Translations under genes and position numbers: made by a program
In this document: positions 1 to 7,480 of the stretch, in pieces
How the letters are laid out: every line of letters starts with the position of its first letter
Numbering within the stretch: the stretch's first letter is position 1
The notes under the pieces: model-generated
The model's input: the letters and a program-made list of their open reading frames with translations, nothing else
What the model was told of the DNA's origin: nothing
Database searches by the model: none
Assembly (NCBI GenBank): GCA_016840305.1
Contig: JAEOSP010000034.1
Span: forward strand, 1-24,912
Source of the DNA: Candidatus Hodarchaeota archaeon
GTDB taxonomy: Archaea > Asgardarchaeota > Heimdallarchaeia > Hodarchaeales > Hodarchaeaceae
Direction: 5' to 3'
Length of the DNA stretch: 24,912 nucleotides

Positions 1-168
1 CGAACTGCCATTGCTAATCGTATTAATGAAATTGGTTTAATTGATATTGATATTACTGGATCTGATGATGGTATCTTTTATTCTACTATAGTTAGAAAGT
101 CTAAACCAGCAATAACTGCTGGATATTCCTTATTCATTGACCTAGTCTGGTTTTTCGAGATGTTGTAG
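1..168 (+). CDS. 3' end of unrecognised protein (partial)
   Basis: Frame 1 is open from the left edge to a TAG at 166-168 and encodes 55 C-terminal residues. The piece alternates short hydrophobic stretches with polar residues and ends in a hydrophobic/aromatic tail (LVWFFEML). I recognise no motif and cannot name a family. It converges on the transporter gene that ends at 208, leaving 39 bp between them. The stop-free frame in AT-rich DNA and the ordinary amino-acid composition suggest real coding sequence, but the fragment is too short to be certain. Confidence 0.5.
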   Translation, partial: RTAIANRINEIGLIDIDITGSDDGIFYSTIVRKSKPAITAGYSLFIDLVWFFEML

Positions 169-207
169 GAAAATAAAAAAGGAAAAGAGAGTTAGGATCG
201 ACATTGC
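169..207 (-). terminator. T-rich probable transcription terminator of the minus-strand transporter gene
   Basis: Read on the minus strand, the bases after the transporter stop run through a pyrimidine/T-rich stretch (tctcttttccttttttattt). Oligo-T tracts are the usual intrinsic termination signal in archaea, and no hairpin is needed. The same spacer separates two convergent genes, where a terminator is expected. The call is inferred from composition only. Confidence 0.4.
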
Positions 208-1623
208 TTAATCCTGCAATCTTTGCCCTAATTCTCCAGATTTTACTTTGAACATTGATAGAAATGCTAGGAAGAGAAATACGATCGATACCAAAAATAG
301 GAAGTCCATTTCTCTTCCTGGGCCACCAACAAGTCCATTAATTATTGTTAGCATTAACCCAACCAATGGTGGTCCTGCTACAGCTGCTAGCATACTGAAA
401 AAATAATAGAGTCCAGTATATGCACCTCTTTTTTCTCCTCCTATTTCCCAAACTATTACGATGCTATTTATGTTCACTAATGCCCAGCTAGATCCTCCAA
501 ATATCAAGCATATGACCATAATTATTAATGCTGTTCCTTGATTATCCGTAGCAAGGCTATGCATAGGTAACAATGCCAAGGGGGTCAATGCTAAAAGAAT
601 TCCAACCAGCCCTATCTTTATTGTCTTTGATCTACCTATTTTAGCGGCAATTAACCCTGCAGGTACAGCCATAAGTAAAAATGGAATTGCAAAAGCATTG
701 AGATAGAAAGCAACATCTTCCACATTAGCAAAACCGAGAGTATAAACTCCATATAAGGAAAAGAATGTTTCCATGGCTTGATAGCCGGTAAACCATAGGA
801 AAATGGCAATTAAAATATACATCCCAGATTTGTCTTTCGAACGAAAAACTTCAGAAAAAGTTGATCTTAATTTTGCTTCTTCTTCTAGTTCTTGGCCGAA
901 TGGGATTTCTGATTCTTTTATCGTCAACCTAAGTACAATTAAAGCTAGTACCATGATAATAGCAGTTAGAATAAATCCTACTGAGAAACCATACTGATCA
1001 CCCAAACCTGAACCTGCTGGTGCTAGAGAACGACCAAAACTCACTACAAATTTCCCTCCAAAAAATGCTATTACTGATCCTAAACCTCCCATTAGGTTAA
1101 TTGCACCGTTAGCTTTTGTACGATCCTCAGGTGGTATCAAATCAGGCATCAATGCAACGACAGGGGATCGATAAGAAGCCATAAACACATTAAATATATT
1201 TATTACTAACATGAAAAGTAACAAAGGCAAAATCGAGAATGTTACAGAGCCAAATTCCGATCCAGGGACAAACCACCAAACCAGTGGGATAAAGATAAAA
1301 GCAATGGCTGAGATTGGTATTCCAATCAGTAGATATGGCATTCGTCTGCCCCATCGAGAATGCCAAGTGTTATCGCTTCTGGCCCCAACCCAAGGTTGGA
1401 TAATCCAAGCAATTATATTGTCAAAGGTCATAATAAGACCAATAATTAATAGAGCTGGCATTAGAAAGTAACTATTTTCCTTGAAAAACCAAGTAGTTTC
1501 AAGCATAACAGGAACATATGTATTATACATACTCCAACTTATTCCAGTCGTCATAAATCCTAATCCGATTAATAACGTATATTTCAATGAACTTGTACTT
1601 CTAGTAGATGTGTTTTCATTCAT
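208..1623 (-). CDS. MFS transporter, GPH/SLC45-like (sugar:cation symporter type)
   Basis: This is a 471-aa integral membrane protein with about twelve hydrophobic segments, the usual size and topology of the major facilitator superfamily. The loop between TM2 and TM3 carries a signature around residues 83-96 (SDNTWHSRWGRRMP), preceded by QPWVGAR. This form of the MFS A-motif is typical of the glycoside-pentoside-hexuronide/SLC45 (sucrose transporter-like) branch. The likely role is cation-coupled import of a sugar or small organic solute; the substrate cannot be read from sequence. I chose the ATG at 1623 over the in-frame GTG at 1632 because that GTGA is itself a plausible Shine-Dalgarno site five bases before the ATG. 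It lies downstream of the OCD-family enzyme on the same strand with a short spacer, so the two are probably co-transcribed. The transported solute could therefore be related to that enzyme's substrate, which is inference. Confidence 0.85.
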   Translation of the reverse strand: MNENTSTRSTSSLKYTLLIGLGFMTTGISWSMYNTYVPVMLETTWFFKENSYFLMPALLIIGLIMTFDNIIAWIIQPWVGARSDNTWHSRWGRRMPYLLIGIPISAIAFIFIPLVWWFVPGSEFGSVTFSILPLLLFMLVINIFNVFMASYRSPVVALMPDLIPPEDRTKANGAINLMGGLGSVIAFFGGKFVVSFGRSLAPAGSGLGDQYGFSVGFILTAIIMVLALIVLRLTIKESEIPFGQELEEEAKLRSTFSEVFRSKDKSGMYILIAIFLWFTGYQAMETFFSLYGVYTLGFANVEDVAFYLNAFAIPFLLMAVPAGLIAAKIGRSKTIKIGLVGILLALTPLALLPMHSLATDNQGTALIIMVICLIFGGSSWALVNINSIVIVWEIGGEKRGAYTGLYYFFSMLAAVAGPPLVGLMLTIINGLVGGPGREMDFLFLVSIVFLFLAFLSMFKVKSGELGQRLQD

Positions 1624-1664
1624 ACTTTTCACGTCAATTGTTTATTTCTATTCACTTAATAATT

Positions 1665-2651
1665 TCAAATTTCCACATTTACCCCGATTTTCTTCTTTAA
1701 TGCAGCCTCATATACCAATTTTGCTGCAGCAGCATCTTGTATTGCTAAACCTACAGATTTAAATACGGTTATTTCTTCTTCATTCATACGACCAGGTTTT
1801 TTACCAGAAATTATTTCTCCCAGTTCACCATAAATATGTTCTTTGTTTATTATCCCTTCATTCAAAGGTATTATAAGATCTCCTGCCTCTGTAAGACATG
1901 CACTTATTTGATCACAGATAACTTTCGAATTCAGTATTGTTTCCCCGTCTAATTCCCTTGTTCCTGGACTATGGGAACCAATTCCTGAGATGTGAGTTCC
2001 TGGTTTTACCCATTTTCCATGAAAGATCGGAGTCGCAGAGGTGGTGGCGGTTAAGATTATATCTGCACTTTTTACTGTATCCTCAGCAGAATCAGCAACT
2101 TCTACCATAATATTCAATTTCTTACTCATTTTTTGAGCAAACTCTTCCGAAACATCTTTTTGGACATCGTAAACCTTGCATTTCTTAATCGTGGGTCTTG
2201 CAACACACGCGGCCCATAATTGAGTCATGCCCTGAACTCCTGTCCCGAATAAACCAGCAGTTTCCGATTTTTCTTTGGCAAGATATTCAATAGCACACCC
2301 TGATACGGCTCCTGTTCTCATTGCCGTCAAGTAACCTCCATCCATTATACAGATCACATCACCCGTGTTAACATCCTGCAATAGAACCTTTCCTAAGGTG
2401 GTGGGAAGGTTGTAAGATTTGGGATTATCTTTAAAAACAGTAACTACTTTGACAGCAAGTGATTCTGATTGAGGAAGATATGCTGGCATATATAAGCTCA
2501 AGCCTTTCTTGGTTGATATCACAATTCGCTGAGGTAGTACAGCTGATCCATCTGAAAGCTGACTAAAAGCACTTTTCATTGCTTCAATAGTGTCTTTCAT
2601 TACTAATACTGATTCAACGTCTTTTCGACTAAGTAGTAACACATTGCTCAT
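1665..2651 (-). CDS. Ornithine cyclodeaminase / mu-crystallin family oxidoreductase (alanine dehydrogenase or imine reductase type)
   Basis: A 328-aa cytosolic NAD(P)-dependent enzyme of usual family length. It has the substrate-binding lysine in AVKVVTVF (K68), an arginine in TAMRTGA (R112) that binds the substrate carboxylate in this family, and a Rossmann nucleotide-binding loop GTGVQG at 136-141. The active-site region near 225-235 reads GSHSPGTRELD. True ornithine cyclodeaminases and archaeal alanine dehydrogenases usually show GADxPGK-type sequence here. The GSHxPxxRELD form is commoner in ketimine reductases, mu-crystallins and other family members. Proline formation from ornithine is therefore doubtful; amino-acid dehydrogenase or cyclic-imine reductase activity is more likely. 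It starts at ATG 2651, preceded by an AGGT-containing leader and a palindrome at 2675-2689, and heads a unit with the transporter downstream. Confidence 0.88.
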   Translation of the reverse strand: MSNVLLLSRKDVESVLVMKDTIEAMKSAFSQLSDGSAVLPQRIVISTKKGLSLYMPAYLPQSESLAVKVVTVFKDNPKSYNLPTTLGKVLLQDVNTGDVICIMDGGYLTAMRTGAVSGCAIEYLAKEKSETAGLFGTGVQGMTQLWAACVARPTIKKCKVYDVQKDVSEEFAQKMSKKLNIMVEVADSAEDTVKSADIILTATTSATPIFHGKWVKPGTHISGIGSHSPGTRELDGETILNSKVICDQISACLTEAGDLIIPLNEGIINKEHIYGELGEIISGKKPGRMNEEEITVFKSVGLAIQDAAAAKLVYEAALKKKIGVNVEI

Positions 2652-2674
2652 AATTTTAACCTACCTTAATCCAC

Positions 2675-2689
2675 AATGATACAATCATT
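2675..2689. promoter_or_regulatory. 15-bp perfect palindrome (6-3-6), candidate operator
   Basis: AATGAT-ACA-ATCATT is a perfect dyad with a 3-bp centre. Its near edge is 23 bp upstream of the ATG of the OCD-family gene. This position would overlap the start of transcription or the leader, where a dimeric archaeal repressor could bind. The symmetry is seen directly; the regulatory role is inferred from position. No cognate regulator can be named. Confidence 0.35.
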
Positions 2690-2723
2690 CTCTTAAAATT
2701 ATCTCTCAAAGCAATCGGAATTC

Positions 2724-2741
2724 GTAAAAAAACCTTTTTAC
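2724..2741. repeat. 18-bp inverted repeat (7-4-7)
   Basis: GTAAAAA-AACC-TTTTTAC is a perfect inverted repeat in the spacer between the divergent OCD-family gene (minus) and the small GTPase gene (plus). It could be an operator, or chance symmetry of A/T runs in AT-rich DNA. Apart from this and the 15-bp palindrome, I see no convincing structure or gene in the 281-bp spacer 2652-2932. Confidence 0.25.
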
Positions 2742-2932
2742 CAATATTAAGCGTAAACCGAAATGAACAAATAGTTAAACCAAATATTCATATTTATGTC
2801 GTCAAACGGATGAAACAACGTTTAGAATTGACATTGATTACAACGTATTCGTTGAAGTTCGGAAGATCTTTCTAGTAAGACATATTAAGTTTCATTCTAT
2901 ATTTTAACCAGTGAAAGCAGGAAGAGTGACGA

Positions 2933-3556
2933 TTGACCGTTCTAAAGATCGTATTAATAGGAGATGGTGGCGTTGGTAAGACCGCTATCCGAGAAAGGTA
3001 CTTAGGTAAGGGCTTCAAATCTCAATACCTCTTAACTATCGGTGCAGATTTTGCGATGAGGGATGACAAAATTGGAACCACACCAATACGTTATCAGATA
3101 TGGGATCTAGCAGGTCAACAAAGATTCGATGCTGTTCGTGAAGTTTATTATAAAGGGTGTGTAGGGGCATTATTAGTTTATGATGTAACAAGACCAGACT
3201 CTTACTTCAATACTCCAAAGTGGATTAATGAACTTTGGGGAAATAATGGACGTGGAAGGGTTCCTATCGTTGTCGTTGCAAATAAAATTGATATGAGAGA
3301 ATTATCAGATGATACGGTCTCACCCGAGCAGGGCAGGGTTTTCACAAATCGATTAACAGATCTTACAAAACCTGAAGGATTTGAATGCAACTATATAGAG
3401 ACTTCAGCTAAAACAGGAGTAAATATTCAAGCTGCTTTTGGTCTTCTTGGTACAAACGTCATGAAATTTGTTGAAAGTCAGAGAAAAACCAGCCGAACAA
3501 CCAGTCGACTGCGTGCTGTTCCTCAACGATCAATTCAAGAACAAAGACAGTTCTAG
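2933..3556 (+). CDS. Ras/Rab-like small GTPase
   Basis: A 207-aa single-domain GTPase with all five G motifs. G1 is GDGGVGKT at 10-17, numbered exactly as in Ras. The G2 threonine is T35, G3 is DLAGQ at 58-62 with the catalytic Gln present, G4 is NKID at 117-120, and G5 is SAK at 158-160. It has the WDLAGQQRF and YDVTR features typical of Rab/Ras-type switches in Asgard archaea. The C-terminus is a basic, Ser/Arg-rich tail of about 25 residues without cysteine, so eukaryote-style prenylation is unlikely. The start is TTG at 2933; no better in-frame start exists, and an AGGA lies about ten bases upstream. It is transcribed alone and converges on the glycosyltransferase with only 8 bp between stops. 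The role is presumably a nucleotide-switched regulator; its target is unknown. Confidence 0.92.
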   Translation: MTVLKIVLIGDGGVGKTAIRERYLGKGFKSQYLLTIGADFAMRDDKIGTTPIRYQIWDLAGQQRFDAVREVYYKGCVGALLVYDVTRPDSYFNTPKWINELWGNNGRGRVPIVVVANKIDMRELSDDTVSPEQGRVFTNRLTDLTKPEGFECNYIETSAKTGVNIQAAFGLLGTNVMKFVESQRKTSRTTSRLRAVPQRSIQEQRQF

Positions 3557-3564
3557 CTTTCTTC

Positions 3565-4281
3565 TTAAAAGAGAGATCTGAAGTACACAAGTATGTGCTT
3601 AAACCCTATTTTTGATTCGCCAGCCTGACGAGTCTGAAAAATGTACTGAAACTCACCTACTCTTATATTCCTTGGTAGAACTTTCAAAACATCGAATAAC
3701 AGTTTATATCCTTTGGGAGAAATTGTTTTTGGATTCTCCAGAATTATTGATAGGATTGTTTCTGTTTCCCCTCCAAAAAAGCCGCTCATAATATCCTTGG
3801 GCCGATAACGCCTTCTAAACCATAAACTGACCTTTCCCAATGTTGTAGCGCCCCAAGAAATAATTTTCCGACTTAAACTCCAACCCTCAACACTTTTTCG
3901 AGTTCCAATGACAAGTTGTTTGCCATTAGTTAGCAAATCCAAACCTTCACCAATTTTCTCTGGTGGATGTTGAAAATCACAATCAATTACCATAAAGAAT
4001 GGAGTTTTAGTTATTTTTAATGCATCAATTAGAGAGATTGTCAGTCCTTTAACTTCTTCATCTTTTCGATCTAAAAATCTGATAAATTTGTTTTTATCAT
4101 GAAATTGTTTTACTATTTCCCCAGTTTTGTCAGTAGAACCATCATCAGCTACTATAACAGAAATTTCAGGATAAAGTTTAATTAATTCATTAATCAGGTT
4201 GGAGATATTCTTTTCCTCGTTCAAAGTTGGGATAATTACAGTTAAAGTATTAGCGGATTGAGATTGACTCATTAAAATCAT
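3565..4281 (-). CDS. Glycosyltransferase family 2, dolichol-phosphate mannose synthase-like
   Basis: About 238 aa with a GT-A fold. Motifs numbered from ATG 4281 are PTLNEE at 18-23 and DDGSTD at 46-51 (nucleotide-sugar binding). They are followed by the metal-binding region DCDFQHPPE at 100-108, a variant of the DADLQHPPE seen in polyprenyl-phosphate hexose synthases, and a basic segment RQAGESKIG near the C-terminus. The family transfers a hexose from a nucleotide sugar to a polyprenyl (dolichyl) phosphate at the cytoplasmic face of the membrane, feeding protein N-glycosylation or lipid glycosylation. There is no C-terminal membrane domain, so it matches the soluble or peripheral single-domain class. 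The frame opens at TTG 4296 with ATGs at 4281 and 4272; none has a strong ribosome site, so the exact N-terminus is uncertain. It is divergent from the helical-protein gene at 4390. Confidence 0.85.
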   Translation of the reverse strand: MILMSQSQSANTLTVIIPTLNEEKNISNLINELIKLYPEISVIVADDGSTDKTGEIVKQFHDKNKFIRFLDRKDEEVKGLTISLIDALKITKTPFFMVIDCDFQHPPEKIGEGLDLLTNGKQLVIGTRKSVEGWSLSRKIISWGATTLGKVSLWFRRRYRPKDIMSGFFGGETETILSIILENPKTISPKGYKLLFDVLKVLPRNIRVGEFQYIFQTRQAGESKIGFKHILVYFRSLF

Positions 4282-4389
4282 CAATACTATTTCCAATCAT
4301 AGGCCTTTTGATACTTTTGTGAATATGGATGATTTTAAGAGACAAGAACGTAATTATTCAATTAGTAGGTTCCTGATTCTGTGATTATT

Positions 4390-4815
4390 ATGAGCCTTCG
4401 TGAATTATTAGATAAATTTGCTGCAGGATTTTCAGTTATTGGAATCTTAGTTCAGACCTCTAAGGAGCTATTTCCAATAGTTCAAGAGAATCCAAACCTT
4501 TTTTTAGCCCTTAAAAGAACTCATATTCTCGAAGAAGGGATTAGTGAGCTTGAAATCAATGAGAAAACTTATGGCTTGCTGGTAGATACTCTTAGTGATG
4601 AGCTCAAAGTTATAATCGTTACTAGCTTGAAAAATATTCATGAAACTCAATCTCATTGGAGAAGATTTGCACCTGTCATCCGTGAAAAAATAGAACTAGA
4701 AGATTTTATACTTCAAGAAAGTCTAGAAACACGATTACTAAACCGTCTCGAGGATATACGTATTGCCATTGAAGACTCACTTAGAATATTCAAGGAGAAA
4801 ACTAAAAATGTCTGA
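4390..4815 (+). CDS. Small helical protein of unknown function, first gene of the GTPase/coiled-coil cassette
   Basis: I do not recognise this 141-aa protein. It is predicted to be almost all alpha-helical, with no signal peptide, membrane segment or cysteine cluster. It has a hydrophobic N-terminal helix (residues 1-25) and a charged C-terminal half with repeated leucine/isoleucine spacing (ESLETRLLNRLEDIRIAIED), suggesting a helical bundle or coiled-coil partner. The frame opens at GTG 4381, but ATG 4390 is preferred because the GTGA at 4381 is a good Shine-Dalgarno match five bases before it. Its last 8 bp overlap the start of the long coiled-coil gene, which implies translational coupling and a likely physical or functional link between the two products. 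Confidence 0.7.
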   Translation: MSLRELLDKFAAGFSVIGILVQTSKELFPIVQENPNLFLALKRTHILEEGISELEINEKTYGLLVDTLSDELKVIIVTSLKNIHETQSHWRRFAPVIREKIELEDFILQESLETRLLNRLEDIRIAIEDSLRIFKEKTKNV

Positions 4816-5977
4816 AGAGAATTTTGAAGAAACAACCGAAGATCTACAGCTTGCAGAGAAGATACTTGAGTTAACTACTTATATTCAAGGTATCTCAACT
4901 AAGTTAGAATCTTTATCAGTAAAAGTTGAAGATTTGGAGAAAAAATTTCAAGATTTTGATGTTCAACTAGGAAATAAATTCTCGAAAATCGATGAGAGAT
5001 TTATAATTTCACAAGAATTTCAGTCAAAACAGGGAGAAGAGATTCAAGAATTAAGAGATTCAATATTAGATCAGGGTGTAAAACTTGATCTTAATAAACA
5101 AGAAATAGAAAAAACATCAACAGAGCTTAATCAATCAGTGGAAAATTCATCAAAAGAGTTATCAGAATCAATAGGGGCAAAACAACTAGAATTGAAAACT
5201 GAATTAGATGAGCAAAACAAAAAATTTAATCAGATTATCCAAGATCAAGATGAAAAATTAACAGAAGATATATCCAACCTTTCAGGGCAATTACAATCAC
5301 AAACAAAAAATGTCACAAATTTATTGGATATACTTGGGACTGGGATGGAACAGCTTGGAGCAGTAACAAAGGAACATACAGATTCACTGAACGAAATTCG
5401 TGATAGTATTCAAAATTTCAAAGAGAAACTGCAAGAAATTGTTTCTCTGTCTAAAAAGGATCAACAAACACATTTTGAAAATTTCTCACGTATTCTTGAA
5501 AGCTTTAATGAGAATATTAGAACTGAGCTTACCCTGATGACACAAAATCTTAAAGAATCTGATATTGATATTCTAAATGAAGTCTCTGAACATTATACGC
5601 GTAAAAAGGTGGGAGAGGAACTTCAAGAGTCATTTTCTGATCTAAGCAAGCAACTCCAAACCCAGACTACAAAAATTCGAGAAGATTTGACTCAAAACTT
5701 ACAGAAATCTGTTAAGGAGTATGAAGCTCTGATTGAGGAACAATCTGAGAATATTCAAAGCTATAAAGAAGAGTTAGGACGAATCCAGCGTGAAATTCAA
5801 GCTGTTATCGAAAGGAAGGTAAATGAGAAGTATGAAGCTGTATTTTCATTATTGGCTACAGTTGCATTACATACTGAAGAACTAATGATGCTAATTAAAA
5901 CTGCAGAAATTCAAATACCCAAAGAAGTTAAAGCGATGGTAAAAGAAATACCTTTAGAAGTCGAAGAAGAGGAATAA
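4808..5977 (+). CDS. Long coiled-coil protein of unknown function
   Basis: A 389-aa, highly charged, Gln/Glu/Lys/Ser-rich protein. Heptad-like hydrophobic spacing runs from about residue 15 to 345, with few prolines and no transmembrane segment. The C-terminal part (about 345-375) is more hydrophobic (FSLLATVALHTEELMMLI) and may be a docking or oligomerisation helix; the protein ends in an acidic tail. The frame extends upstream to 4763, but ATG 4808 is the likely start: AGGAG at 4793-4797 lies at the right distance and the start overlaps the preceding stop by 8 bp. The gene sits between an unknown helical protein and two small GTPases in one direction. A scaffold or GTPase effector is a reasonable guess. 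The family is not recognised and coiled coils attract false matches, so no function is assigned. Confidence 0.78.
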   Translation: MSEENFEETTEDLQLAEKILELTTYIQGISTKLESLSVKVEDLEKKFQDFDVQLGNKFSKIDERFIISQEFQSKQGEEIQELRDSILDQGVKLDLNKQEIEKTSTELNQSVENSSKELSESIGAKQLELKTELDEQNKKFNQIIQDQDEKLTEDISNLSGQLQSQTKNVTNLLDILGTGMEQLGAVTKEHTDSLNEIRDSIQNFKEKLQEIVSLSKKDQQTHFENFSRILESFNENIRTELTLMTQNLKESDIDILNEVSEHYTRKKVGEELQESFSDLSKQLQTQTTKIREDLTQNLQKSVKEYEALIEEQSENIQSYKEELGRIQREIQAVIERKVNEKYEAVFSLLATVALHTEELMMLIKTAEIQIPKEVKAMVKEIPLEVEEEE

Positions 5978-6073
5978 CTTAGGCAATCATAAATTTTCTC
6001 AATCGAGTGAATCAATTGATAAGATTTAAATTCTTGTATGTTCTAAGGTTAATTGACGGAACGTGAATTATAG

Positions 6074-6589
6074 GTGTCGACGAATAGATCCTTAAAAGTG
6101 GTTATTGCGGGAGAAAAGAGAGTGGGAAAATCTTCACTTGTACATAGATTTATTCATGAACAGTTTCCTTTAAAAGATCTTTATTCTACTATTGGATTCG
6201 ATTTTACCGTTAAAACTGTAACTCTTGATGATGGATCAACAATAAATGTTCATCTTTTTGATTTTGGGGGAGAACCTCGGTTTCGCATGATATTTCTTCA
6301 ATATGCATCTGATTGTGATGGATTAATACTTGCATTTGATCCATCCCGAGAACAAACCTTTACCGCTCTCCACGAATGGATTAATGTATATGGAAGAGTG
6401 GAGGAGAGCGTAAATTTCTTAGTTTCAACAAAAGCCGACCTGGGTGTTTCAATTTCACCCGTTGAAATTAATGAGTTTAGAAATCAGCATCATTTTGATG
6501 AATATTTCGCAACAAGTGCTATTACGGGAAAAAACACTCAAGAACTACTACACAAATTGGTCGTGCGCATTTTAGAAAAACAAAACTAA
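6074..6589 (+). CDS. Divergent Ras-like small GTPase (Gln61 to Glu; atypical G4/G5)
   Basis: A 171-aa single-domain protein. G1 is GEKRVGKS at 13-20, the G2 threonine is T39, and G3 is DFGGE at 63-67. G4 reads TKAD at 119-122 instead of NKxD, and G5 reads SAI at 148-150 instead of SAK. The glutamine that positions the hydrolytic water in Ras/Rab proteins is Glu here, and the base-recognition motifs are weakened. Guanine specificity or intrinsic hydrolysis may therefore differ from textbook Ras. There is no C-terminal cysteine. The start is GTG 6074; no ATG lies before residue 72, and GTGA at 6063-6066 can serve as ribosome site. It follows the coiled-coil gene by about 96 bp and precedes a second GTPase by a very short gap, so it probably belongs to the same transcription unit. 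Confidence 0.88.
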   Translation: MSTNRSLKVVIAGEKRVGKSSLVHRFIHEQFPLKDLYSTIGFDFTVKTVTLDDGSTINVHLFDFGGEPRFRMIFLQYASDCDGLILAFDPSREQTFTALHEWINVYGRVEESVNFLVSTKADLGVSISPVEINEFRNQHHFDEYFATSAITGKNTQELLHKLVVRILEKQN

Positions 6590-6613
6590 CAATCAGTATG
6601 GAAATTGCAATTT

Positions 6614-7177
6614 ATGCCTTCAAGCAAATTTGTTTTTAACCCCAGCGTATTAACGGTTAAGGTAGTAGTAGCTGGACCAGGTGGTGTAGGAAAAACTACA
6701 CTTCTGAAACGTTTGGAAACAAATAATTATATTCCAGCGATCAGCACTGTCGGAGTCAATTTTCTTATCCTTGACCATGAGGTTGGAAAAACAATTTTAC
6801 GAGTTGCTTACTGGGATTATGCAGGAGAAGATCGTTTTAAGTCTCTCTTTCCTGGTTATTGCCAGGGATCCTCCGCTGGAGTCGTTACTTTCGATACGTC
6901 AAGAATTCAAACTCTCTCAGAAATACCAACCTGGTTATCAATGCTTAAACAACACAATGATCCAAATATTCCAGTCATTCTATTAGGAAATAAAATTGAT
7001 ACAATAAAGGAAGAACAAAGAGAAGTAGTTAGAGAAGCGGCCATTAGATTCGTAAAGGAATACAGTTTATCAGGATATTATTTCTGTTCAGCAAAAACTG
7101 GAGAAGGATTAAGCTCCCCATTTGCTCATTTGGGAATTCTGATAATTGAAGATCATAAAAAGAAAAATCCCTCTTAG
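6614..7177 (+). CDS. Divergent Ras-like small GTPase (Gln61 to Glu)
   Basis: A 187-aa GTPase. Numbered from ATG 6614, G1 is GPGGVGKT at 21-28, the G2 threonine is T45, G3 is DYAGE at 68-72, G4 is NKID at 126-129 and G5 is SAK at 159-161. G4 and G5 are canonical, but Glu replaces the catalytic Gln of G3, as in the upstream GTPase. The C-terminal tail is short and lysine-rich, with no prenylation cysteine. An in-frame TTG at 6605 is an alternative start; ATG 6614 is preferred by codon and by distance from the weak GGA upstream. The short gap after the preceding GTPase gene implies co-translation. A pair of GTPases beside a coiled-coil protein suggests a heterodimeric switch or paired sensor arrangement, as in Rag/Gtr or MglA-like systems. 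That comparison is inference. Confidence 0.9.
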   Translation: MPSSKFVFNPSVLTVKVVVAGPGGVGKTTLLKRLETNNYIPAISTVGVNFLILDHEVGKTILRVAYWDYAGEDRFKSLFPGYCQGSSAGVVTFDTSRIQTLSEIPTWLSMLKQHNDPNIPVILLGNKIDTIKEEQREVVREAAIRFVKEYSLSGYYFCSAKTGEGLSSPFAHLGILIIEDHKKKNPS

Positions 7178-7480
7178 ATATTCCTGCCATTAAATTTAAT
7201 TTCCCTGCTAAGACTTCTTCATTGGATTCAAATGATTGAACATGCTTACAAACTCTGAAAAAATATGAATTTCATCAGAGAACTCTAATAACTTAGTGAA
7301 CGCCCATTATGGCGCTGATATCTTCCTCAGAAGTTAGTGAAACACATTCGAATATCTTTATATTCGTTGAACCAAATTCAGTGCATATATACAATGATGT
7401 TTTATAAGGAAGGGCTTTAATTCGATTAACCAATCAGTTTACATTGCACTTCTTTTCAACTTTATTTAGAGGCCCAACGT
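7178..7480. other. 303-bp intergenic region upstream of smc
   Basis: No convincing gene. It holds a perfect 7-4-7 inverted repeat at 7349-7366, a small GC dyad at 7301-7314 (CGCC-6-GGCG), and two TATA-like A/T stretches near 7384-7390 and 7400-7407. One of these may be the box A of the smc-scpA promoter. A 32-codon frame at 7309-7407 has no ribosome site and is not called. Confidence 0.5.
7349..7366. repeat. Perfect inverted repeat upstream of smc
   Basis: CGAATAT-CTTT-ATATTCG, with 7-bp arms and a 4-bp centre, ends about 115 bp before the smc ATG. It could be an operator for the condensin genes or a hairpin near the 3' end of the preceding GTPase transcript. The symmetry is seen directly; the function is not known. 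Confidence 0.3.

Noticed and set aside
803..1762. Several plus-strand frames antisense to the transporter and OCD-family genes
   Set aside because: They are shadows of well-supported minus-strand genes and show no family motifs or ribosome sites.
4808..5977. Coiled-coil protein considered as an SMC, kleisin or chemoreceptor
   Set aside because: No Walker motifs, no hinge, no transmembrane segments and no chemoreceptor hairpin signature; only heptad-like spacing.
7309..7407. 32-codon plus-strand frame upstream of smc
   Set aside because: No ribosome site, low-complexity composition, and it overlaps the inverted repeat and TATA-like region; more likely promoter DNA.
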